Shown here: piece by piece, positions 22,660 to 32,943 of the stretch | Layout: each line of letters begins with the position of its first letter | How positions within the stretch are numbered: position 1 is the stretch's first letter | Made by a program: the position numbers and the translations under genes | Notes under the pieces: model-generated | What the model saw: only the letters and a program-made list of their open reading frames with translations | Told to the model about the DNA's origin: nothing | Database searches by the model: none | Source of the DNA: an uncultured Oscillospiraceae bacterium | GTDB lineage: Bacteria; Bacillota; Clostridia; Oscillospirales; Oscillospiraceae | Assembly: GCA_900758315.1 (NCBI GenBank) | Contig: CAAERF010000603.1 | Coordinates: forward strand, 1-32,943 | DNA length: 32,943 bases | Direction: 5' to 3'

Positions 22660-24435
22660 TTATTTTACCCGAAGCCGCTCTGCCAGCGCTTGGTCCGGCG
22701 TCACATAGGCGGTCTGATAGGTGGTGTAGATCACCATACCCGGATGGGCCCCGTTGGGCTTGTGAACATACTTTACCGGCGTATAGTCCACCGGCACATT
22801 TTTGCCGCTCTTCCCCTGGGAGAAGCAGGCAGCCAGAATCGCCGCCTCAGTGATGCTCTGGGCGTCCGGCTCCCGGCCCTCCGCCCACAGAATCACATGG
22901 GCCCCATGAATCTTCTGGGTGTGGAACCACAGGTCGCTCTTATACGCCTTGCGGCAGGTCAATTCGTCGTTTTGCAGGTTGTTCCGTCCCACGGAAATGC
23001 GCAGGCCGGCGCTGCTGCGGAACTCCATGGGCTTGGTTGTCGGGAGCTTTTTCGCTTTTCTGGCACCTTTTTTCTCTTTTCTGGCCTTGAAATAGCCGCT
23101 CTCCTCCAATTCCCGGCGAATTTCCGCCAAGTCCCGATCTCCCTCTGCCCGCTGCACCGTTTCCAGCACGCTTTCCAAGTACTCCAGCTCCTGCCGGCCC
23201 TTTTTCAGCTGCTGGGCCAGCACCACGCTGGCGGTCTTGGCCTTGTTATAGCGCTTGTAGTACTTGGCCGCGTTTTTCTGGGGCGTCAGCAGCGGATCCA
23301 GCGGAATGGTGATCTCTTTTCCCTCCGGATCGTAGAAGTTCACCGTTCGGAGCGCCTTCATGCCCTTCTGCATCTGATAGAGGTTGGAGGTGATGATGTC
23401 TCCCATCTCCCGATACCGCTCCCGGTCCTCGGTGGCCGCCAGCTCCTTGGTCTGGGCCTGAATTTTGCGGGCGGTCCGGTCCCGGGCATTGGTCAGGGTG
23501 CGGAGCAGCTCCTGCCCCTTCTGCCGCACCCGCTCCGCACGCTCCCGGTCCCCGTAAAAGGCGTCCAGCATCGCGCCAAAGGTGGAAAAGGTCCGCTGCT
23601 CATAGAGGTCACCGTACTGGCAAATGGGCAGGAAGGAGAAATCTTTGGGCTTGTCCCCGTCATAGAGGGCGGAGGCAGTGAAGTGCCCCCCTCGAATCTC
23701 TGCGCTGAGGGACAGGAACTCCGCCAAAAATCGCTCTTTGCCCGCCTCGGACAGAGTGCACAGCCGGGTGTCCGTAGCACCGGTGACCCGGCTGACCAGT
23801 TCCCGGCAGATCAGCGGTGAAAATCCGGCGAAGTGGTCCAGCAGCCACTGATCCAGTGCCTGTTCCGGCGGCGCCTGGGCCAGCAGCTGGCGCAGCTCTG
23901 TCTCCTCCACCTCCAGCGGGTTCCGCTTATCCTCCCGCTGAGGCGGCTGTCGGTAAAACATCCCCGGCAGCACCGGCCGCAGCTGGGACAGGTCGCCGTC
24001 TATCCGGTGGATGCAGTCTGTGATCCGGTTGTCCTGATCGGTCAGTATCAGGTTGGACCGCCGGCCCATGGCCTCCAGAATCAGGTGGCAGGTGACCAGA
24101 TCCCCCAGCTCGTTCCGGGTCTCAATCTCCAGATCCACCGTCCGCTCCATGGGCGGCTGGGTCAGAGCGAGAATGCGCCCGCCGCTCAGGTACTTCCGCA
24201 GCAGCATACAGAACATGGGCGGGTTGGCCGGGTTCTCCCGCGTCCCCTCCGTCAGCTGAATCCGCGGGTGGGAGGGATTTGCCGTCAGCAGCAGTTTCCC
24301 ATTTCCCTGATTTCCCCGGAGCAGCAGGATCACTTCATCCCGGGCCGGCTGGAAAATCTTATCTATCCTCGCCCCTTCCGCCACAGGGCGGCACTCCTGC
24401 ACCACCGCCGCCAGGCAGGCTGCATCCATCGGCAT
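22660..24435 (-). CDS. rqcH: RqcH, NFACT ribosome quality control protein
   Basis: 591 residues, the NFACT layout: N-terminal MutM-like domain (about 1-170), helix-hairpin-helix (about 175-225), a coiled coil (about 290-440, rich in charged heptads) and the NFACT-R domain (about 475-585, with RISVGRNNLQND and DLWFHTQKIHGAHVIL). RqcH binds 50S subunits with stalled nascent chains and recruits tRNA-Ala to add C-terminal alanine tails that target them for degradation. At the positions of the catalytic Asp97-Arg98 pair this protein reads Glu97-Arg98 (PPMERTVD). The ATG at 24435 follows GAGGTG by 5 bases. It is the last gene after EamA and mrnC. Older annotations call this family fibronectin-binding protein. 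Confidence 0.93.
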   Translation of the reverse strand: MPMDAACLAAVVQECRPVAEGARIDKIFQPARDEVILLLRGNQGNGKLLLTANPSHPRIQLTEGTRENPANPPMFCMLLRKYLSGGRILALTQPPMERTVDLEIETRNELGDLVTCHLILEAMGRRSNLILTDQDNRITDCIHRIDGDLSQLRPVLPGMFYRQPPQREDKRNPLEVEETELRQLLAQAPPEQALDQWLLDHFAGFSPLICRELVSRVTGATDTRLCTLSEAGKERFLAEFLSLSAEIRGGHFTASALYDGDKPKDFSFLPICQYGDLYEQRTFSTFGAMLDAFYGDRERAERVRQKGQELLRTLTNARDRTARKIQAQTKELAATEDRERYREMGDIITSNLYQMQKGMKALRTVNFYDPEGKEITIPLDPLLTPQKNAAKYYKRYNKAKTASVVLAQQLKKGRQELEYLESVLETVQRAEGDRDLAEIRRELEESGYFKARKEKKGARKAKKLPTTKPMEFRSSAGLRISVGRNNLQNDELTCRKAYKSDLWFHTQKIHGAHVILWAEGREPDAQSITEAAILAACFSQGKSGKNVPVDYTPVKYVHKPNGAHPGMVIYTTYQTAYVTPDQALAERLRVK

Positions 24436-24444
24436 GGTATCACC

Positions 24445-24852
24445 TCATCCTTTCTCGTCCAATATGGCCGCGAACAGTTCGTTGATCCGCTCCAGCCGCC
24501 CCTGTAAGTAGAGCCAGCCCAGCAGAGCCTCCAGGCCGGTTGCCTTGCCGTACTGACTCCGGCTGGCGTTCTTGGGAATGGAGTGGACCTGGGCGTTGCG
24601 CCCCCGGCGGTACACCGCAGACTCCTCCTCGGTGAGCAGAGGCAAAATCTGCTGCACCGCTTCTGCCTGTGCCTCTGCCCGGACCATGGCCACCGTCTCC
24701 CGGTGGAGGTTGCCGCAGGTCCCACGGCCCTGGCTGCACAGCCAGCCCCGGACCAGTATCTCGTACACCGCATCCCCCATGTGGGCCAGCGCCAGACTGC
24801 TCATGGCCCGCAGCTCGTCAGGTGGGACGGTCAGTTTCCAGTAATTTTCCAC
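24445..24852 (-). CDS. mrnC: Mini-ribonuclease III
   Basis: 135 residues, an RNase III catalytic domain without the double-stranded RNA-binding domain. It trims 23S rRNA precursor ends. Active-site acids are visible in ALAHMGDAVYE (D27, E31) and in GLEALLGWLYL near the C-terminus. The start was set at a GTG (24852) because AAGGAGG is 7 bases upstream of it; the ATG at 24858 is only one base from that site and less likely. It lies 9 bases upstream of rqcH, and both act in ribosome biology. Confidence 0.93.
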   Translation of the reverse strand: MENYWKLTVPPDELRAMSSLALAHMGDAVYEILVRGWLCSQGRGTCGNLHRETVAMVRAEAQAEAVQQILPLLTEEESAVYRRGRNAQVHSIPKNASRSQYGKATGLEALLGWLYLQGRLERINELFAAILDEKG

Positions 24853-24864
24853 GCACATGCCTCC

Positions 24865-25752
24865 TTATGGCTGCTCCATCGGTTTCCGGCGGAAGGGCGG
24901 GTAGCCGTTGTTATACAGGAAGATGGCCAGTGCCGCGCCCACGATCAGCACGTAGCCAACAACGCTCCAGTGGTCCGGAATCTGGGCGAAGAGCAGATAA
25001 CCCAGACCGGCGGCGAAGATGATCTGGGAGTAGTCGTAGACCGACACCTCCCGGGCGGGCGCGTGGGTGTAGGCCAGCGTGATACCGTACTGACCGCCGG
25101 TAGCGGAAATGCCGGCGCCGATCAGCATGAGCAGCTGGTGCCAGGTCATGGGCTGGAAGTGGAAAATCAGCCAGGGCACCACCGACAGACAGGAAAAGGC
25201 CGAGAAAAACAGCACAATGACGCTGCTCCGCTCTCCCCGCAGGCCCAGAATCCGCACCATGGTATAGGCACCGCCGGCGGCGATACCGCTGCACAGTCCG
25301 ATCAGAGAGGGTCCCAGATCCAGGTTGGCCAGGGTCGGTTTCACTACAAACAAACTCCCCGCAAAGGCCACTACAAAGGCGCTGATCTGGAAGGGCGTCA
25401 GCTTCTCCTTCAGGAACAGGTAGGAGAAGATCAGCACAAAAAACGGGGACATTTTATTCAAAATGGACGCGTTGGACAGCACCAGATGGTCCACCGCGTA
25501 GAAATTACACAAGATGCCGATGGTCCCCAAAATGGACCGGAGCAGGTGGAAGGGCAGGTTTTTCCGTTGGATGGAAATGCCCTTTCCCTCCCGCCACAGG
25601 ATGAACAGGGCCACAAAGGCCGCCACCAAGTTGCGGAAGAAGCTCTTCTGCACACTGGGCAGGTCTCCCGCCAAGCGCACAAAGGCATTCATCCAGGCAA
25701 AACAGAAGGCGGAGAAAATAATATAAAAAATCGCCTTAACTTTTGGATTCAT
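24865..25752 (-). CDS. EamA/DMT family transporter
   Basis: 295 residues, with ten predicted membrane spans arranged as two EamA repeats (about 8-140 and 150-285). The sequences SILNKMSPFFVLIFSYLFLKEKLT (first repeat, in outline) and YDYSQIIFAAGLGYLLFAQIPD (second) are the conserved end of each repeat. The family exports or imports amino acids, nucleosides or other metabolites; the substrate is unknown. The start at 25752 was preferred to the ATG at 25764 because AAAGGG directly abuts the latter. It heads the EamA-mrnC-rqcH run. Confidence 0.9.
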   Translation of the reverse strand: MNPKVKAIFYIIFSAFCFAWMNAFVRLAGDLPSVQKSFFRNLVAAFVALFILWREGKGISIQRKNLPFHLLRSILGTIGILCNFYAVDHLVLSNASILNKMSPFFVLIFSYLFLKEKLTPFQISAFVVAFAGSLFVVKPTLANLDLGPSLIGLCSGIAAGGAYTMVRILGLRGERSSVIVLFFSAFSCLSVVPWLIFHFQPMTWHQLLMLIGAGISATGGQYGITLAYTHAPAREVSVYDYSQIIFAAGLGYLLFAQIPDHWSVVGYVLIVGAALAIFLYNNGYPPFRRKPMEQP

Positions 25753-25779
25753 CGCGAAACACATCCCTTTCTGACCGCT

Positions 25780-25808
25780 ATTGTATCACACCGCATTACA
25801 AATGAAAA
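25780..25808 (-). promoter_or_regulatory. Candidate promoter of the EamA-mrnC-rqcH run
   Basis: On the minus strand TTTTCA (25808-25803), a 17-bp spacer and TACAAT (25785-25780). The -35 coincides with the T run of the uraA terminator. It lies 28 bases before the EamA start. Confidence 0.45.
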
Positions 25809-25832
25809 GCCCGGCGCTGGCTGCGCCGGGCT
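25803..25832 (-). terminator. uraA terminator
   Basis: Stem AGCCCGGCGC / GCGCCGGGCT (25808-25832), loop of 5 bases, followed on the minus strand by TTTTC. It comes 28 bases after the permease stop. Confidence 0.85.
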
Positions 25833-25860
25833 AAATACTGGTGTGTTCGCGAAAACAGAA

Positions 25861-27204
25861 TCAGACCTTGAAGTTGACAGAGGTATCTCCCTGATCGTCC
25901 ACACCGAACTCGTAGTCCTTGCCGGGCAGGACGGCGTTGAGGACGATGCCCACAACAGAGGCCACAGCCAGACCGGACAGGCTGATGGTGGCGCTGCCCA
26001 CGTGGAAGACGATAGCACCGGCCTCAGAGAAGGCGATACCGATGGCCAGAACCAGGATCAGGGCCGCGATGATCACGTTGCGGCTGTTGGTAAAGTCCAC
26101 TTTATTCTCCACCACATTGCGCACGCCCACGGCGGAGATCATGCCGTAGAGGATCAGGCTCACACCGCCCATGGTCGCCACGGGCATGGCGCTGACCAGC
26201 GCTGCGAACTTGGGGGAAAAGGAGAACAGGATGGCCAGGCAGGCGGCAATCCGGATCACCCGGGGGTCATAGACCCGGGACAGGGCCAGCACGCCGGTGT
26301 TCTCGCCGTAGGTGGTGTTAGCGGGGCCGCCGAAGAGGGAGGCCAGAGTGGTGGCCAGACCGTCACCCAACAGGGTCCGGTGGAGGCCGGGATCCTCCAG
26401 ATAGTTCTTCTCACAGGTGGAGCTGATGGCGCAGATGTCACCGATGTGCTCCACCATGGTGGCGATGGCCAGCGGCACAATGGTGATCACGGAGGTGATC
26501 AGCAGAGAGGTGTCGCAGTCGGGGAATAGGGCAAACACGGTGGAGTCAAAGGAGACAGGCAGGCCTACCCAAGGTGCTTCCACCACAGCGGTGAAGTCCA
26601 CATTGCCGGTGACTGCGGCAACCACATAGGACACGATCACGCCCAGCAGAATGGGCAGAATTTTGACCATTCCCTTGCCCCAGATGTTGCAGACGATGAC
26701 CACAACGATGGCGACCAGGGCAATCCACCAGTTGCTGGCGCAGTTGTTGATGGCGCTGGAGGCCAGGGTGATGCCGATGCAGATGATGACAGGTCCTGTG
26801 ACAATGGGCGGGAAGAAGCGCATGACCTTCTTCACACCAAAGGCCCGGAACAGGGCGGACAGGATCACGTACAGCAGGCCCGCGATGGCCACGCCGAAGC
26901 AGGCGTAGGGCAGCAGTTCGGGCTCCTTATTGGGAGCGATGGCCCAATACCCTGCCAGGAAGGCAAAGGAGGAGCCCAGGAAGGCGGGCACCTTACCCTT
27001 GGACAGCAGGTGGAACAGCAGCGTGCCCAGACCCGCAAACAGCAGGGTGGTGGAGACGCTCAGGCCGGTGAGGGCGGGCACCAGGACGGTGGCGCCGAAC
27101 ATGGCGAACATGTGCTGGATACCCAGCACCAGCATTCTGGGCGCGCCCAGGACGGTGGCGTCATAGATACCCTCGACGCCCACAGTGGGTTTCTCTTGAT
27201 TCAT
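25861..27204 (-). CDS. uraA: Uracil permease (NCS2 / UraA family)
   Basis: 447 residues, with about 14 membrane segments. Substrate-binding glutamates stand in ATMVEHIGDI (UraA E241 equivalent) and NTTYGENTGVLALS (E290 equivalent), the two signatures of the uracil branch rather than the xanthine/urate branch. It imports uracil with protons, feeding Upp. The ATG at 27204 has AAGGAG upstream. It lies 272 bases after gltD, with its own promoter and a leader that contains an intrinsic terminator before the coding region, so it is likely controlled by attenuation. In B. subtilis the equivalent gene (pyrP) is controlled by PyrR attenuation. Confidence 0.93.
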   Translation of the reverse strand: MNQEKPTVGVEGIYDATVLGAPRMLVLGIQHMFAMFGATVLVPALTGLSVSTTLLFAGLGTLLFHLLSKGKVPAFLGSSFAFLAGYWAIAPNKEPELLPYACFGVAIAGLLYVILSALFRAFGVKKVMRFFPPIVTGPVIICIGITLASSAINNCASNWWIALVAIVVVIVCNIWGKGMVKILPILLGVIVSYVVAAVTGNVDFTAVVEAPWVGLPVSFDSTVFALFPDCDTSLLITSVITIVPLAIATMVEHIGDICAISSTCEKNYLEDPGLHRTLLGDGLATTLASLFGGPANTTYGENTGVLALSRVYDPRVIRIAACLAILFSFSPKFAALVSAMPVATMGGVSLILYGMISAVGVRNVVENKVDFTNSRNVIIAALILVLAIGIAFSEAGAIVFHVGSATISLSGLAVASVVGIVLNAVLPGKDYEFGVDDQGDTSVNFKV

Positions 27205-27277
27205 TGCAATCTCCTTCTCTCTATTGTTTTTTCTCGTTTGTACCTCTATTCTGCCAGACGGCGGGACGCTCTGCCGG

Positions 27278-27312
27278 AAAAAAGGCCCTGTCTGCGCGCA
27301 GACAAGGCCTTT
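27278..27312 (-). terminator. Leader terminator upstream of uraA
   Basis: Stem AAAGGCCTTGTCTG (27312-27299) / CAGACAGGGCCTTT (27294-27281), loop CGCG, then a T run. It lies 74 bases before the uraA start and about 110 bases after the promoter, so it can cut off transcription before the gene. It may also end gltBD transcripts. Confidence 0.85.
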
Positions 27313-27423
27313 GTGTCGTCATACTCTGCTATGGCGCCAGCAGTGCGGAACTTCACAGGATCATGGTCTATGATTGACACCTTGCCGGCAGCATTCTACC
27401 GTCTGAAAGACATCTCAGGTGAT
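27278..27423 (-). promoter_or_regulatory. Attenuator-like leader of uraA
   Basis: About 140 nt of leader with a compact fold. On the minus strand an enclosing helix pairs GUGUC (27380-27376) with GACAC (27317-27313), continued by UCAUA (27373-27369) with UAUGA (27323-27319). It encloses a CUGCU/AGCAG hairpin and a loop region GAUCCUGUGAAGUU (27362-27349). Upstream is a CGGUAG/CUGCCG hairpin. GGCAAGG (27386-27380) can pair with CCUUGUC (27307-27301), part of the terminator's left arm, giving an antiterminator. It matches no riboswitch I can recall in full. Confidence 0.6.
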
Positions 27424-27452
27424 AAGATACCACGTTCCCGCAATTTCGTCAA
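27424..27452 (-). promoter_or_regulatory. uraA promoter
   Basis: On the minus strand TTGACG (27452-27447), a 17-bp spacer and TATCTT (27429-27424), 25 bases after the gltD stop. Confidence 0.7.
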
Positions 27453-27476
27453 GGGTTCCGAACGGCCGCCGGCGGC

Positions 27477-28964
27477 TCACAGACAGGTGTAGCCCATCAG
27501 ATATTCGTCCACTTCCCGGGCTGCAGCGCGGCCCTCTGCCACGCACCACACCACCAGGGACTGCCCTCGGTGCATATCTCCCGCGGTGAACACCTTTTCC
27601 ACACTGGTCTGATACCGGTTTTTCTCGGTGCGCACCACCGGACGGCGCTCCAGCTCCACGCCAAAGGCCTCGGGCACGTAGCTCTCGCAGCCCTCAAAGC
27701 CGTAGGCGATGAGCAGCAGGTCGCAGGGCAGCACCTGCTCCGTTCCCGGCACCTCGGTCATGGTCTTGCGGCCGGTCTCGGGATCCCGGGGGCCGGTCTG
27801 GACCTTGACCACGGTGACGGAGACCAGTTTCCCGGCCTCGTCCTTCTGGCACTCCTTGACCACATGCTGGTACAGATACGGACTCTTGCCAAAGACCTCC
27901 AGGGCCTCTTCCGCACCGTAATCCACCTTGCGGACCCGGGGCCACTGGGGCCAGGGATTCTCCGGCTGACGGTGATCGGGCAACGGTGCGTTCCGGTCCA
28001 GGGCAATCACCGACTTACAGCCCAGCCGGATGCTGGTGCCAATACAGTCGTTGCAGGTGTCGCCGGAGCCCACGATGACCACGTTCTTTCCCTCCGCCAG
28101 GGCGCGGGTGTCGTCGGCCAGCTGAGAGTCCAGCAGACTTTTGGTCACTGCCGTCAGGTAGTCTACCGCAAACATGACCCCCTGGGCGTCCCGTCCGGGC
28201 ACGTCCAGATCCCGGGGCTGTGCGGCGCCGCAGCACAGGATCACCGCGTCATACTGGTCCAGCAGTTCCTGAGCGGTGATGTCACTGCCCACGTTGACAT
28301 TGGTGCGGAAGACAACGCCCTCCTGGGTCATTAGGTCCACCCGGCGCTGGACGATCTTCTTGTCCAGCTTCATGTTGGGGATGCCGTACATGAGCAGGCC
28401 GCCGATCCGGTCGGCGCGTTCATACACGGTGACCGAATGGCCCCGGTGGTTCAGCTGATCCGCCACCGTCAGTCCGGCAGGGCCGGAGCCCACCACTGCT
28501 ACCTGCTTCCCCGTCCGGATTTTAGGCGGTGTGGGTGCCATCAGCCCGTGGCTATAGGCGTACTCAATGAGAGCCAGCTCGTTCTCCCGGACGGTGACCG
28601 GGTCCCCGTTGGCGCCGCAGACGCAGGCCGCCTGACAGAGGCCGGGACAGACCCGTCCGGTAAACTCCGGGAAATTGCTGGTCTTGCGCAGCCGGCTCAC
28701 TGCGTGCTCCCAGTTGCCCCGGTAGATCATATCGTTCCACTCCGGGATCAGGTTGTGGAGCGGGCAGCCGGTATAGCTGCCGCCCAGCTCCAGACAGGAC
28801 TGGCAGAAGGGTACGCCGCAGTCCATGCAGCGTCCGCCCTGCTCCATCCGCTCCTCCACCGAGAGCATGGGGTGGAATTCGTCAAAGTTCTTAATCCGTT
28901 CCGACGGCTTGATGGCCGGATTCTCCTGGCGCTCAAAGTCCATAAAACCTGTGGGTTTTCCCAT
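27477..28964 (-). CDS. gltD: Glutamate synthase (NADPH) small subunit
   Basis: 495 residues. The N-terminal domain carries the cysteines of two low-potential [4Fe-4S] clusters (CMDCGVPFCQSC ... CPLHNLIPEW, and CPGLCQAACVCG). FAD binds at VVGSGPAGL and NADPH at VIVGSGDTCNDCIGTS. It passes electrons from NADPH to the large subunit, which makes two glutamates from glutamine and 2-oxoglutarate. The ATG at 28964 has GAGGAGGG upstream. It lies 15 bases after gltB, so the two subunits are co-expressed. Proteins with this layout can also be subunits of other oxidoreductases, but the gltB neighbour settles it. Confidence 0.96.
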   Translation of the reverse strand: MGKPTGFMDFERQENPAIKPSERIKNFDEFHPMLSVEERMEQGGRCMDCGVPFCQSCLELGGSYTGCPLHNLIPEWNDMIYRGNWEHAVSRLRKTSNFPEFTGRVCPGLCQAACVCGANGDPVTVRENELALIEYAYSHGLMAPTPPKIRTGKQVAVVGSGPAGLTVADQLNHRGHSVTVYERADRIGGLLMYGIPNMKLDKKIVQRRVDLMTQEGVVFRTNVNVGSDITAQELLDQYDAVILCCGAAQPRDLDVPGRDAQGVMFAVDYLTAVTKSLLDSQLADDTRALAEGKNVVIVGSGDTCNDCIGTSIRLGCKSVIALDRNAPLPDHRQPENPWPQWPRVRKVDYGAEEALEVFGKSPYLYQHVVKECQKDEAGKLVSVTVVKVQTGPRDPETGRKTMTEVPGTEQVLPCDLLLIAYGFEGCESYVPEAFGVELERRPVVRTEKNRYQTSVEKVFTAGDMHRGQSLVVWCVAEGRAAAREVDEYLMGYTCL

Positions 28965-28979
28965 ATTTCCACCCTCCTC

Positions 28980-32943
<3,964 letters not shown>

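Noticed and set aside
27349..27362. Confident PyrR-binding loop call in the uraA leader
   Set aside because: Two of 14 consensus positions differ, one creating a C-A mismatch, and the lower stem is missing. Kept only as a hypothesis.

Overview
The window looks like a chromosomal segment of a GC-rich, spore-forming Clostridia, most likely an Oscillospiraceae relative (Flavonifractor/Lawsonibacter-like). That placement rests on a spoIIGA start, glmS/rodA/RqcH/MrnC of Firmicutes type, a PyrK/PyrD (class 1B) pair, a DUF951 protein and strong GGAGG ribosome binding sites. The genus is inference, because no marker gene was compared. Both outermost genes are cut by the window edges.

Layout. 1-2.6 kb: the 5' end of spoIIGA, then a minus-strand run DUF951 > hisC > radical SAM protein. 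2.6-5.6 kb: an S1-repeat protein (plus) convergent with rarA (minus), and nth (plus) divergent from rarA. 5.6-6.3 kb: an AT-rich IS200-type element whose right-end hairpin overlaps the nth stop codon. 6.4-8.9 kb: a carbonyl-stress-like module (iron alcohol dehydrogenase > cupin > CMD protein) divergent from a MerR regulator, with a textbook 19-bp-spacer MerR promoter and an AdhR-like dyad. 9-16 kb: pyrimidine operon pyrC > pyrF > pyrK > pyrD, continuing into a histidine-phosphatase/GNAT fusion and a YgiQ radical SAM protein. 16.2-16.4 kb: an unrecognised 58-residue Gly/Met-rich membrane-like protein. 16.5-20.2 kb: tsaE > tsaB > upp > glmS, with a structured leader before glmS. 20.4-22.6 kb: rodA and a TauE/SafE permease (plus). 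22.7-25.8 kb: EamA transporter > mrnC > rqcH. 25.9-27.5 kb: uracil permease behind its own promoter and a terminator/antiterminator leader. 27.5-32.9 kb: gltB > gltD, with gltB running off the right edge.

How the genes fit together. Pyrimidine metabolism recurs: de novo UMP synthesis (pyrCFKD), uracil salvage (upp) and uracil import (uraA). No pyrB, pyrE, carAB or pyrR is seen here, so these must lie elsewhere. Housekeeping genes (GlmS, TsaB/E, MrnC, RqcH, RarA, Nth, GltBD) fill most of the rest. No CRISPR array, prophage, rRNA or tRNA was seen, and no dramatic new defence system. The most interesting signals are regulatory RNA or DNA: the uraA leader, the glmS leader, the AdhR-like operator, the 21-bp-spacer spoIIGA promoter, and the IS200 end that supplies the nth stop and terminator.
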